A stretch of 64,000 bases of DNA from Bufo bufo (lineage: Eukaryota > Chordata > Amphibia > Anura > Bufonidae), in assembly GCF_905171765.1 (NCBI RefSeq), contig NC_053390.1:501123336-501187335 (forward strand). Direction: 5' to 3'. The position numbers and the translations under genes were made by a program. Below, in pieces: positions 10,779 through 21,999 of the stretch (its first letter is position 1; every line of letters begins with the position of its first letter). The notes beneath the pieces are model-generated. The model did no database searches. It was not told where the DNA came from and saw nothing but the letters and a program-made list of their open reading frames with translations.

Positions 10779-11699
10779 TATACTTTATTTATTTACACAG
10801 TTTTTCACAATGATATCATTTTTGAAATAATAAAACAATCATGTTTTAGTGTCTCCACATTCTAAGAGCCATATTTTTTTATATTTTTAGGGGCTCGTTT
10901 TTTGTGGGATGAGGTGATGGTTAGATTGGTACTATTTTGGGGGGGCATACGCCTTTTTTATTGCTTAGTGTTGCACTTTTAGTGTTACCAAAAAATTGGT
11001 TGTTTTAGCACAGCTTGAGTGTTCACCTGAGGGGTTAGGTCATGTGATATTTTTATAGAGTCGGTCGATATGGACGTGGAAATACTGAATATGTCTACTT
11101 TTCTTTTTTTCCCTATTGTTTTTTAAAAAAAAGACTTTATTTTGGGAAAGGACGCTTTTTTATTTTTTACCTTTTTTTTTACATTTTTCACAACTTTTGA
11201 GAGTTTGATCCCCTTTACAATGCATTACAATACTTCCTTATTGTAATGCATTGGCTGTAAGTGTAATACCAGTGTAATACACTTACAGCCTGCTTTCTGT
11301 GAGATCCAGGGGGCTGGATCTCACAGGCTCTCCTTGAAGGCAGCCACGATGCCTAAGGAAGGCATCGGGTTGCCTTTCCTGCCATCGGGTCCCGGTCACA
11401 GCAGCGCGGGAACCCGATGGGGAAGGGGATAGAGCTCACTCCCTCCACACACCCCGCACATGCCGCGGTCAGCGCTGACCATGGCATAGTGAGGTTTAAT
11501 GCGCTGGCATCTCTGTTTTCACTGATGCCGGCGCATACAGCAGGCGTCCGGCTAACGGGAACAGCCGGTCCCCTGCAGCTGATCGGGCTGGCGTAGCTCC
11601 TGCACCTGCCTGATCAGCGCGCCGTAATAGTACTGTGCTGGGTGGCAAGTCACGCCCCGCTGTGCCATATTATTACTGCGCTGGGCGGGAAGGGGTTAA

Positions 11700-12170
11700 A
11701 ACCAAAATTGCCAATCTGCAGACCAATCACTAGTTCTGTTATCACTCCAGTGCCATATAGTGCGAAACAGACCACTCCTAAGCCTGAACTATAGGCGAAC
11801 TTGATCATAACCAAAGTTTAGCAATAGCATTGCACACCACTAATTGCTCTTGCAAATTGCAAATTGAATAGGACTCAATAAAAGCGGAGTTAGATCCCCC
11901 AGGATGCAACACTATGGATCCAAGGGGATATTAACCAATACTATGGATCCAAGCGGATAGTCAACCATAAATATTCTTATGCACCTCCTACCAATTTCTG
12001 AAAAGCTTTGGCCAATGCCACACAAGATGGATAAAATTTGCCCCTACAGTAACACATCTCGGGCAGTGGTCAGAATCTCACAATAGAATAAAGAAATTTG
12101 GCCAAAATTTTGGCATAAAGCCAATCTTGCTGCTATGTGAGCTTTGAATTACTACTAACTTTACATGTAC
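11700..12170. other. Intergenic, short direct duplication
   Basis: No gene. ACTATGGATCCAAG followed by GGATA and AACCA occurs twice in tandem at about 11910-11970. Otherwise unclassified; it leads into a PLE. Confidence 0.4.
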
Positions 12171-13486
12171 AGGGATGGCAGGATTTTTGGCAGGTGGCCT
12201 TAATACTGCAAGTTGGGATAATGAGGCTAAACTTGTCTTCTCAGACGCGCAATTACCTACTGAAACTAGGACTCAAACTATTTTAAGTTCCGTCAAATTG
12301 CTACAGTAACTAATTCCTTTAAAGACCACATCAGAGGGTGGTGGGATATACAAACATTAGAGACCTATCTCAGACATAAAATTGTACCTCGTGGACTTGG
12401 GATTCCGTTAATGCCTGTGGCCTGTATAAGGTCTGATTTTTTCACCAAGTAGCGAGTCTATTGACTCTTCTCTCCGGCTAATGACTTTGCTCTTATAGGC
12501 AGAGAAAACATATATTTTTCAAAATATGGTCATCTTCCGTGAACAAATTGAGGCAGTGAACAAGTTTTCAAGCTATCCAGACTTTTCCTGAAAAGAATCA
12601 GTACTGCAACAAACTATTGAGAGGTTTACAGCCCAACTAAAGGAGAGGAAACATTATCAATACAATGGGGATACCTCAGATTTTAAAGAAGGCCATATCT
12701 TTGATTACAGTACTAAACAAAGCAAGGTGTTTGAGCTTGACACTGAACCCTCCTCATCTGAAGGGGAAACTGAGGTTGAACCTGCTAGACGCTGTGCTAT
12801 GCAGCCTCCTTTGCCATCTCTGCCCCTGTGGTAGATCTAGTGGGGGGAGAGGAAGGAGTGAGGGGTAGAAGCACATACTATAGGGGTAATTTTTTAGGCA
12901 GGAGTCCACCGGTATACGATTGCCTACTCAGAGAGAGAAAATAACCCCTGAGATATTATTGAAAATGTGCAAGTTACCACAGGATGAAATGTAAATTATT
13001 AACCTTTCCACTAGATCACTTAGCCCAGATGAACTTAGGGTGCTAAGAAAAGGATTGTCCTTTGTGCCAACTAACACTTTTCACCTATTTGAATGGGTCA
13101 AATATCTTCATCTCTTCGTGCTCAAGCTGAAATGGAGGACATTTTTTGCTATGCACGATAGAATGCAATGTGAGCAATTGGGTATTGATATTGGGATTGT
13201 GGCAGATGTCCAACTCCTATCTGAACTATGAGACAAGGGAAATAGGGGGTTGGGAGATGGACCGTTCACGAAGTTGAGACCCCCATCCCTCAAAAACACA
13301 CCTATTGGGGATAACACACCTATGGATGTATTCCTCAAGGTAGTTATTGACCAACTCAGTACATTGGAAGGACAAAAGTTCGGTCATAACAATATGACAC
13401 AGGCTGAAAGAGAGGGGCTTTAAGTTCTAGAATCTGACCCGTCTATCGTTATAAAACCCTCGTATACAGGGGGAAATGTTGTTATT

Positions 13487-14005
13487 TTGGACCACAAACA
13501 ATATACTGAAATGTGCCTTAATATTATTAATGACCGGACCTGCTATAACATCCTCCCCACTAATCCATTCAAGTCTGATCGAAAAGCACTAAGTGACATA
13601 CTTCTCCAAGCCTTCTGGTCCAAACTTATCAGCAAAACTGAAATGGGATTTTTGTTGCCTCCACATCTAAAGATAGCATGCTTTTATGATCTCCCTAAGG
13701 TCCACAAGGGTCTTAACCCACTTAAGGGGAGAGCCATTGTGTCAGGCACGAACAACCTGACCCATCCTATTAGTACCTATGTCGACCAAATTTTTAATCC
13801 TTTTGTCACCTCACTTCCATCCTATGTCCACTATTCTATGGAAGTTATTAAAAAGGTGGATGACCTTCAGGTCGATCAGGAAGTTTTGCTGGCAAGTTTG
13901 GATGTGGAGGCACTGTATAACTCAATCCTGTATGACAGGGGCTGTGCGGAGGTGGCCTCTTTCTTAAGACAGAGGGGCGTGCAATTTTGGCCCTGCTCAT
14001 TTTAG
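13487..14005 (+). pseudogene. PLE reverse transcriptase, fingers-palm segment
   Basis: 172 open codons in the RT domain of the PLE at 12181-15390. The ATG is internal; homologous sequence continues upstream (VIKPSYTGGNVVIL at about 13450, the PLE VIKPADKGG motif) behind a TAA at about 13421. Contains the KVHK and GRAIVSG motifs and catalytic aspartate of motif A (LDVEALY). The YIDD box lies in a different frame 190 bp downstream, so no active enzyme can be made. Confidence 0.85.
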
Positions 14006-14532
14006 AACACAATACCTTCATGTTCAACAATAAGTTCTACCACCAAGGGAAGGGCATGGGATGGGCAGCCCTTGTGCCACCACGTACGCAAACCTCTACT
14101 TGGGGGGATGGGAATGGGAGGTAGTGTTCGGGGATGGGATGGGTGAATTTGCATCATCAGTTGTACTCTGGATCAGGTACATTGATGATGTGCTGATTTT
14201 CTGGAAATGTGACACTGACTGCTTTTACTCTTTTTTGTTCAGCACCTTAATATCAATGACTGGGGACTCTACTTCAAGTCTGAGATTCATTCTTCCACTT
14301 TCACATTTTTGGACCTTACTATTTATTAAGAACCAAATGGTAATAATTACACTCGCCTGTTTAGGAAAAAAAACAGCGACAGTCTGCTTGAATGGCATAG
14401 CTGTCATCCAGTGGCTCTCAAGCATGGTATTCCGAAAGGCCAATACTTGCGTCTTTGGCACAATTGCTTGGCTGCCAATAATCATAGACAGCGATTTCAA
14501 CGAAGGGGGTATCCTGTCTCAGTGCTAAATCA

Positions 14533-14811
14533 AAATAAATTTATTGGGCTGCACTCACTGTCCAGGTAATGAGCACCTCCAGTTTTCCCCGCAGCGATCA
14601 CATGCTGTGCCACAGGGATTTTCCTGCCTGCTTTTTCCTCCCAACTGTGACTCGTGTCAGTGACTGAAAAGTCAAGATAATAGTCAAAAATAAATTACTG
14701 CCAATTGTTTCAATTTTGTCCTCATATTGCTGGAGGATTTGTCACAATAATAAAAGAATCTTTATTTTGCATACAAACCTTGAGTGTGTGGTGGTATCTC
14801 TCTTATTATCG
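14533..14811. mobile_element. Short retroposon-like insertion with 11-bp target duplication
   Basis: GTGCTAAATCA is present at 14522-14532 and again at 14812-14822. Removing the intervening 279 bp plus one copy restores the PLE reading frame as ...PVSVLNQPYQHAL.... The insert is non-coding, without inverted ends, so it behaves like a SINE or truncated retroposon. Family not recognised. Confidence 0.75.
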
Positions 14812-15391
14812 GTGCTAAATCAGCCATACCAGCATGCTTTGAGATGCGATAGGGAATCCCTACTAAATTCACGAACACGGTCATTGGAATGTGATCAAAT
14901 CCGCTTTATTGGGGATTTCGATATGGCTCATGACCATGTGAGGGAGGTACTATCTCGATACTGGGGAATCCCACAGGCTGACCCTGATGTGGGGCACTTC
15001 GTGGGCAGTACCCCAGGTATAAAATAGCCAAGAGGTAGGAACATTAAAGATTGATTGGTCCACAGATTTCAGAAACCTCTTCCCCAACCATCTAACACCC
15101 ACTGTGGGGTACTTACAGAATTATTGGCTGCATTGCCTGTGTGGCTATTAAGAAAGGCATCACTTTTCAAAGTACATGTATGGGTCTCACATATGGCATT
15201 AGGACCGTCATTTACTGTAGAACCACGGGTCTAGTATATTTGGCCACTGTATGTGTGGGGTCCAGTATGTGGGAAAGACAGTAATAGAATTTAGGAGAGG
15301 GATTAGGGAACATTTAAACGATACTAGGAACAAATTGGATGCCTCTGTGGCCAGGCACATGGTTGAATGTCACAATGCAAACCCAGGGGCA

Positions 15392-15436
15392 TCACAGCCA
15401 GGGAGAAAAAAAAGCTCACCTTCTCCCTGGCTGTGA
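15392..15436. repeat. Short perfect hairpin
   Basis: TCACAGCCAGGGAGAA and its exact reverse complement TTCTCCCTGGCTGTGA are separated by 13 bases. It begins where the PLE endonuclease frame breaks off, so it may be a small insertion or rearrangement scar. Confidence 0.7.
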
Positions 15437-15647
15437 CGCTCTCCGCTGTAATTGGATCGTGTCACAGCCAGTGAGAAGGAGACACCCATTGAGAAACCCT
15501 GGCGTCAAATCCTCCCTGTACCGATGCTCAGGATTAACATACTGAGCGGGAAAACTGCAGGGGGGCACATCGGGGTGTACAAGCGATATATGAAAAAAAC
15601 AGGCAGGGTAGCAACATCAGTGGTGGGTGCCCCGCAAGGAAAGGTAT
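15437..15647. other. Unclassified spacer
   Basis: Sequence between the PLE tail and the next TTAA element; a second partial CACAGCCAGTGAGAAGGAGA at about 15463 echoes the hairpin arm. No gene seen. Confidence 0.4.
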
Positions 15648-17469
15648 TTAACCCCTTAAGGACTCAGCCCTATTTTACCTTAAGGACTTGGCCATTTTTT
15701 GCAAATCTGACCAGTGTCACTTTAAGTGCTGATAACTTTAAAACGCTTTGACTTATCCAGGCCATTCTGAGATTGTTTTTTCGTCACATATTGTACTTCA
15801 TGACACTGGTAAAATTAAGTAAAAAAAATTCATTTTTATTTATAAAAAAATACCTCATTTACTTTTTTTTTTTTTTTTAAATGGCAAATTTCCAAGTTTC
15901 AATTTCTCTACTTTTATAATACATAGTAATACCTCCAAAAATAGTTATTACTTTACATTCCCCATATGTCTACTTCATGTTTGGATCATTTTGGTAATGA
16001 TATTTTATTTTTTGGGGATGTTATAAGACTTAGAAGTTTAGAAGCAAATCTTGAAATTTTTCTGAAATTTTCAAAAAACCCAATTTTTAGGGACCAGTTC
16101 AGGTCTGAAGTCACTTTGCGAGGCTTACATAATAGAAACCACCCAAAAATGACCACATTCTAGAAACTACACCCCTCAAGGTATTCAAAACTGATTTTAC
16201 AAACTTTGTTAACCCTTTAGGTGTTCCACAAGAATTTATGGAAGATAGAGATACAATTTCAAAATTGCACTTTTTTGGCAGATTTTCCATTTTAATTTTT
16301 TTTTTTTCCAGTTACAAAGCAAGGGTTAACAGCCAAACCAAACTCAATATTTATGGCCCTGATTCTGTAGTTTACAGAAATACCCCATATGTGGTCGTAA
16401 ACCGCTGTACGGGCACACGGCAGGGCGCAGAAGGCAAGGAATGCCATACGGTTTTTGGAAGGCAGATTTTGCTGGACTGGTTTTTTTGACACCATGTCCC
16501 ATTTGAAGCCCCCCTGATGCACCCCTAGAGTAGAAACTCCAAAAAAGTGACCCCATTTTAGAAACTACGGGATAGGGTGGCAGTTTTGTTGGTACTAGTT
16601 TAGGGTACATATGATTTTTGGTTGCTCTATATTACACTTTTTGTGAGGCAAGGTAACAAGAAATTGCTGTTTTGGCACAGTTTTTATTTTTTGTTATTTA
16701 CAACATTCCACTGACAGGTTAGATCATGTGATATTTTTATAGACCAGGTTGTCACGGATGCGGCGATACCTAATATGTATACTTTTTTTTTTATTTATGT
16801 AAGTTTTACACAATGATTTCTTTTTTCAAACCAAAAAAATCATTTAGTGTTTCCATAGTCTGAGAGCCATAATTTTTTCAGTTTTTGGGCGATTACCTTG
16901 GGTAGGGTATGATTTTTGCGGGATGAGATGACTGTTTTATTGGCACTATTTTGGGGTGCGTGCGACTTTTCGATCGCTTTCTATTACACTTTTTGTGATG
17001 TAAGGTGACAAAAAATGGTTTAGGCCTCCTGCACACGAACGTTGTGTGCACCCGTGGCCGTTGTGCCGTTTTCCGCTTTTTTTCACGGACCCATTGACTT
17101 TCAATGGGTCCGTGGAAAAATCGGAAAATGCACCGTTTTGCAGCCGCATCCGTGATCCGTGTTTTATGGCCGTGAAAAAAATATGACCTGTCCTATTTTT
17201 TTCACGGCCAACGGTTCACGGACCCATTCAAGTCAATGGGTCCGTGAAAGAACACGGATGCACACAAGATTGGCATCCGTGTCCGTGATCCGTGGCCGTA
17301 GGTTAGTTTTTATACAGACGGATCCGAAGATCCGTCTGTATAAAAGCTTTTTCAAAGCTGAGTTTTCACTTCGTGAAAACTCAGAACCGACAGTATATTC
17401 TAACACAGAAGCGTTCCCATGGTGATGGGGACGCTTCTAGTTAGAATACACTACAAACTGTGTGCATGA

Positions 17470-17617
17470 CTGCCCCCTGCTGCCTGGCAGCACCCGATCT
17501 CTTACAGGGGGCCGTGATCAGCACAATTAACCCCTTCAGGTGCGGCACCTGAAGGGGTTAATTGTGCTGATCACGGCCCCCAGTAAGAGATCAGGGCTGC
17601 CAGGCAGCAGGGGGCAG
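17470..17617. repeat. 148-bp near-perfect palindrome
   Basis: CTGCCCCCTGCTGCCTGGCAG ... centred on GGTGCGGCACC, with an almost exact reverse complement in the second half. A matching inverted copy lies at about 18554-18700 in the other arm of the foldback. Confidence 0.85.
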
Positions 17618-17639
17618 ACCCTTCCCCCCCCTCCCCAGT

Positions 17640-17930
17640 TTAAATATCATTGGTGGCCAGTGCGGCCCCCCCCTCTCCCTCTATTGTAATTATTCGTTGG
17701 TGGCACAGTGTGCGCCCCCGCCCCTCCCTTCCTCTATTGTAATAATTCGTTGGTGGCACAGTGTGCGCCCCCCCCCCCCCCCTCCCTCTATTGTAATAAT
17801 TCGTTGGTGGCACAGTGTGCGCCCCCCATCGGCCCCCCCCCCTCCCTCTATAGCATTAACAACATTGGTGGCCAGTGTGCGGCCTCCCATCTCCCCCCCC
17901 CCCATCATTGGTGGCAGCGGAGTTCCGATC
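17640..17930. repeat. C-rich minisatellite, left arm
   Basis: Units of roughly 60 bp: GGTGGCACAGTGTGCGCCCC, a C tract of variable length, then CCCTCTATTGTAATAATTCG. About four copies. The reverse complement array lies at 18290-18530. Reading frames through it (Pro/Gly-rich) are not genes. Confidence 0.85.
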
Positions 17931-18192
17931 GGAGTCCCAGTTTAATCGCTGGGGCTCCGATCGGTAACCATGGCAACCAGGACGCTGGTTGCCATGGTTA
18001 CTTAGCAATAGTACAATAGTAGAAGATTCATACTTACCGGGCCGGCTGCTGCGATGTTCGTGTCCGGCCGGGAGCTCCACCTACTGGTAAGTGTCATTGC
18101 TAAATGAACTGTCACTTACCAGTAGGAGGAGCTCCCGGCCGGAAGCAGAAATCGCAGCTCCCAGGTAAGTATGAATCACTACTGCTAGTAAC

Positions 18193-18244
18193 CCGCTGCC
18201 ACCAATGATGGGGGATGGGGGATGGGGGATGGGGGATGGGGGAT

Positions 18245-18277
<33 letters not shown>
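18193..18277 (+). repeat. GGGGGAT repeats and a 33-base G run
   Basis: Five or so GATGGGG units run into an uninterrupted G tract at 18245-18277. The strand is likely to form G-quadruplex structures, and the exact length may be unreliable in an assembly. Confidence 0.9.
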
Positions 18278-18278
<1 letters not shown>

Positions 18279-19755
18279 GATGGGAGGCCGCACACTGGCC
18301 ACCAATGTTGTTAATGCTATAGAGGGAGGGGGGCCAATGGGGGGCGCACACTGTGCCACCAACGATTACAATAGAGGGAGGAAGGGGGGGGGGGGCGCAC
18401 ACTGTGCCACCAAGGAATTATTACAATAGAGGGAGGAAGGCGGGGGGGCGCACACTGTGCCACCAAGGAATTATTACAATAGAGGGAGGAAGGGGGGGGG
18501 GGGCTGCACTGGCCACCAATGATATTCAAACTGGGGAGGGGGGAGGGGGGGTCTGCCCCCTGCTGCCTGGCAGCCCTGATCTCTTACAGGGGGAGATGAT
18601 AGCACAATTAACCCCTTCAGGTGCGGCACCTGAAGGGTTAATTGTGCTGATCACAGCCCCCTGTAAGAGATCGGATGCTGCTAGGCAGCAGGGGGCAGTC
18701 ATGTACACAGTTTGTAGTATATTCTAACTAGAAGCGTCCCCATCACCATGGGAACGCCTCTGTGTTAGAATATACTGTCGGAAATGAGGTTTCACGATCT
18801 AACTCATATCCGACAGTATATTCTAACATAGAGGCGTTCCCATGGTGATGGGGACGCTTCAAGTTAAAATATACCATCGGATTGGAGAAAACTCCGATCC
18901 GATGGTATAAAAGGGACTCCAGACTTTACATTGAAAGTCAATGGGGACGGATCCGTTTGAAATGGCACCATATTGTGTCAACGTCAAACGGATCCGTCCC
19001 CATTGACTTGCATTGTAATTCAGGACGGATCCGTTTGGCTCCGCACGGCCAGGCGGACACCAAAACGACTTTTTTTTCATGTCCGTGGATCCTCCAAAAA
19101 TCAAGGAAGACCCACGGACGAAAAAACGGTCACGGATCACGGAAAAACGGGACCCGTTTTTGCGGACCATAAAAAAATACGTTCGTGTGCAGGAGGCCTT
19201 ATTTAGCACAGTTTTTATTTTTTATTTTTTACGGTGTTTATCTGAGGGGTTAGGTCATGTGATATTTTTATAGAGCCGGTCGATACGGACGTGGTTATAC
19301 CTAATATGTATACTTTTTTTTTATTATGCAAGTTTTACACAATAATATAGTTTTTGAAACAAAAAAAAATGATGTTTTAGGGTTTCCATATTCTGAGCCA
19401 TAGTTTTTTTTATTTTTTAGGCGATTGTCTTAGGTAGGGGCTTATTTTTGCGGGATGAGGTGATGGTTAGATTGGTACTATTTTGGTGGGCAAACGCCAT
19501 TTTGATCGCCGCCCGCAACCGCTGGATAAGGTAAAAGCCACAAACCGCAGGTCTGAATTGACCTGTGGTTTGCGGCGATCGCCGACATGGGGGGGTCACG
19601 TTGTGATGCCGACACAGAATGATTTCAGCGGACATACTGTTGAGATTAACCCCCGCCGCGCCGCAATCGCAATTTAAACTTACCGGTACGCCCTGAGTCC
19701 TTAAGGACTCGGGAAATAGGGTGTACCGGTACGATCTAAGTCCTTAAGGGGTTAA

Positions 19756-19980
19756 AGGGAGTCTGTCACCACATTTTGACATTATAGACTGCTTACATAG
19801 CGCTGTAGCATAACTGTAGATGATACAAATGGTACCTTTTGTTGTGTTCTTGTGAAGTTCAGCCGAGGCAAAAACTGACTTTTATTCATATGTAAATGAG
19901 GGCTTCAAGTGCCCAGGGACGGTGTTCAATTTGTTTAAGCCCAGGCTGCTCTGCCTCTTTTGCTCATATCCCCGCCCCAG
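19756..19980 (+). mobile_element. TTAA-flanked MITE, left part
   Basis: Begins AGGGAGTCTGTCACC right after the TTAA that ends the preceding element. I recognise this start as a common short frog repeat. It is interrupted by the solo LTR at 19981 and resumes at 20974; its right end is not clear. Confidence 0.5.
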
Positions 19981-20968
19981 TGTCACAACCATGGTCATGG
20001 TCGTGACTCCTGTATCCGCATGCTGTTGCCTGCGGTCTGGTTTGGTTGTTCAACCACAGGTGAGGGCCGCTAGTATGTTGCCTCACTTGTGGTTGCCGCT
20101 GGCAACATGTAGTTATTTCGCAGTTTAGCAGCCTGAGCTGGTGCTGGGCAGCTTGCTGCAATGTGCATGCGGTTGCACCTGGCAACCTATCTTTGTTAGG
20201 CGTGTCTTTTGTATGTCTGGTGTGCACAGGGTTTTAGTTATGTGTGCACTTTCTCCTTTAAGTGGCTGTCTTCCCTTCCCTGGTGTGAGAAGGGTTAATT
20301 CCCTTCTGTGTGTGTGAACACTGGGTGTGTCTGTGTGGGTGTGGCTACTTGGGCCTATATAGCTTCTGCTGAGAGCAGTAGTCAGAGGGGTACTTCAGCC
20401 ATGGTCTGCTGGAGTCGTCCTCCTACTTTATACCATCTGCCAGTGAGGGCCACCCTTGTGGTCATAAATGTTGTTATGTGATGTTAAGTTTATGTTTATG
20501 TGGTGTCTGTTATTATTGCAGCTATGGTTTTGGCTTCCTGTGTGTTTGTGTGCTGTGTCCTTTTATGTCTGTGTGTGGACTTCAGCACTTGTGTCCAGGG
20601 ATCCAGTCAGTGTGTCTGTGGCAGGTAGGGGTAGAAGTCTTTCACTCTCCTGCCATATTCATAGTCTGTTTATGTTTATATCCCCTTGCAGCTCGGCCAG
20701 TTTAGACTCCTGTTTCTCCGCATCCAGGAGGAACAGGTGGTCTACCCAGCTCCTAGTTCAGGGATCGGCGGAGGGTGAGTAGGGATCCGAGGCTCCGGAG
20801 CATGAGCCCTCCTACCATCAAGGTCGGCTCATGCAGCTAGGAGTCAGGGTCAGATTAGGGATGCGTTAGGAGGTGACCTGCTCCCTAATTCTGTTGTCCT
20901 GGCCGAGCAGCGACTAACATCTCGTGGCATCACACGGCTGAGGGTTTTCCCCATCCTCAGCCGTGACA
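19981..20968 (+). mobile_element. Solo LTR (Gypsy-like)
   Basis: 988 bp with ends TGTCACAACC and GCCGTGACA and a 5-bp target duplication CCCAG (19976-19980, 20969-20973). A TATATA box lies at about 20357. No internal region or second LTR is present, so it arose by recombination between LTRs. The small frames inside it are not genes. Confidence 0.82.
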
Positions 20969-21001
20969 CCCAGCCTCTGCCAGCCCTTCTCTTCCCTTGC
21001 A

Positions 21002-21261
21002 TCCTCCTTCTCTCCCAGCGAGATCCTGCGCCTGCGCTTTTCCTCGCTGGGCCGAGGCATGTGCAATGCCCATTGTGGGCACGGCATCACTGTAGCTACT
21101 GCGCCTCTAGTCCGCCTCCTTCCTGCTGGTTTCGCGCTGTTGGCCGGCGCATGCGCAGTAGCTACAGTGATGCCGCGCCCACAATGGACAACGCAGTGCG
21201 CATGCCCCGACCCAGCGAGGGAGAGTGCAGGCACGGGATCTTGCTGGGAGAGAAGGAGGAC
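21002..21261. repeat. Foldback repeat, 260 bp
   Basis: TCCTCCTTCTCTCCCAGCGA near 21002 and GCTGGGAGAGAAGGAGGA near 21243 are inverted, and inner parts (GGCATCACTGTAGCTACTGCG and CGCAGTAGCTACAGTGATGC) also pair. Likely the inner part of the MITE that starts at 19756. Confidence 0.75.
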
Positions 21262-21564
21262 CCACTGTGGGCCATTGTTCAAATAACATTTGTCCTACAT
21301 TGAACAACATATCTTCTCTTCTGGGACTATTCAGCCCTGTATATGGCTCAGCATACTCCAGCAACTACTAAGGTATCCCAATTGAGTTCAGCCAATCATT
21401 GGCCTCTCGTGGGTTAGTAAAAAATTTGTTCCCCAGTTAATGTGATTTTATTTCCCATTCCCTTTGTGAGGACTAAGGCACAGATCAAAAACACAGAACA
21501 GGTGAAAATCTTTCCACTACACCTTATCTCTGTCTAGGCTTCACTCTTTGTTTTAGCTCACAAT
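21262..21564. other. Intergenic, nothing recognised
   Basis: No gene and no clear repeat ends. May include the right end of the MITE starting at 19756. Confidence 0.35.
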
Positions 21565-21999
21565 TAGTGTTGAGCGAAGAAGTTGCTTCGTTCAAAACTT
21601 CGGAATAATACTTTATGGAGATTTGTCTCTGTACAGTATTAGAATGTATTGGCTCCGATTAGCCGAAGTTAGTTATTCATGAAGTTGCGCGTGACTTCAT
21701 TGAATAACTTCGGTAGTTAGATTTTTTAAAGTAGAAAGCCACTTAAACTTGAAACCGAAATCTGCTTTGGTTCCGAGGTACTAGTCACAACCAAAGCGGA
21801 GTTCGGTTTCAAGTTTTAAAGTGGTTTTCCACTTTAAAAATCAACTACTGAAGTTATTCAACGAAGTCACGTGTGACTTCGTGAATAACTATCTTTGACT
21901 CATTGGAGCTCATACATTCTAATACTGTCCGGAGACAAATCTCTGTACAGTATTATTCCGAAGTTTTGAAGCATCCGAAGCTGGATTTGCTCAATACTA
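21565..21999. mobile_element. Foldback MITE
   Basis: A 435-bp imperfect palindrome. TAGTGTTGAGCGAA at the left faces TTTGCTCAATACTA at the right, and inner blocks such as GACAAATCTCTGTACAGTATT and ACTTCGGAATAATAC pair across the centre (about 21790). No coding sequence. The sequence type is a frequent frog MITE; superfamily uncertain. Confidence 0.7.

Larger units (their letters stand above)
5703..11695 (+). mobile_element. TTAA-type DNA transposon, family P1, split by an LTR element
   Basis: Begins TCCCTTTAGGAC after TTAA (5699-5702) and ends GGGAAGGGG before TTAA (11696-11699). The left part matches the P1 blocks; the middle is built of tandem modules of roughly 330-350 bp, each with a GGTTAGGTCATGTGATATTT-like stretch followed by CCTAATATGTATAC. 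The right end is GC-rich with palindromes (11300-11690). It has no transposase. A 3.3-kb LTR retrotransposon sits at 7484-10778; without it the element is about 2.7 kb. Confidence 0.8.
12181..15390 (+). pseudogene. Penelope-like element: N-terminal region, reverse transcriptase and GIY-YIG endonuclease, decayed
   Basis: A PLE with many stops and shifts. At about 12370-12405 the N-terminal motif HKIVPRGLGIP matches the IPRGLR motif of the copy near 51.05 kb. At 13035 LRKGLSFVPTN is the conserved segment before the RT domain. The RT spans 13487-14220: CFYDLPKVHKGL (PLE KVHK motif), GRAIVSG, then motif A LLASLDVEALYNSI with its aspartate intact. After a frameshift near 14050 come MGSPCATTYANLYLG and motif C RYIDDVLIF. 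The C-terminal nuclease begins at 15251 (VQYVGKTVIEFRRGIREHL) with HMVECHN, then is lost at about 15390. A retroposon (14533-14811) splits the region between RT and nuclease. RT copies element RNA; the nuclease nicks target DNA. Confidence 0.85.
17023..19198. mobile_element. Large foldback element (TTA target; PIF/Harbinger-like?)
   Basis: Ends GGCCTCCTGCACACGAACG and CGTTCGTGTGCAGGAGGCC are exact inverted repeats, flanked by TTA on both sides (17020-17022, 19199-19201). Two arms of roughly 1 kb are mutually inverted: each has GGATCCGT-rich sequence, an internal palindrome (17470-17617 and 18554-18700) and a GC-rich minisatellite, meeting around 18060-18110 (CTCCACCTACTGGTAAGTG / CACTTACCAGTAGGAGGAG). 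No coding capacity. TWA target and GG ends fit PIF/Harbinger, an inference. Confidence 0.78.
15652..19751 (+). mobile_element. TTAA-type DNA transposon, family P1, with foldback insertion
   Basis: Inverted ends CCCCTTAAGGACT (15652) and AGTCCTTAAGGGG-like (ending 19751) are flanked by TTAA (15648-15651 and 19752-19755). The left 1.3 kb matches the other P1 copies and 340-bp modules follow. It lacks a transposase. It is interrupted at 17023-19198 by a TTA-flanked foldback, after which the module resumes (TTTAGCACAGTTTTTATT). The CCC-type termini and TTAA target are piggyBac-like, but Kolobok is possible. Confidence 0.82.

Noticed and set aside
17690..18530. Several overlapping frames of 60-124 codons on both strands, rich in Gly, Pro and repeated segments
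   Set aside because: They are translations of a GC-rich minisatellite and its inverted copy; no start context, and the same text appears in several frames.
21061..21364. Frames of 80-122 codons in GC-rich sequence
   Set aside because: Inverted-repeat sequence gives paired frames on both strands; no domain or codon signal.
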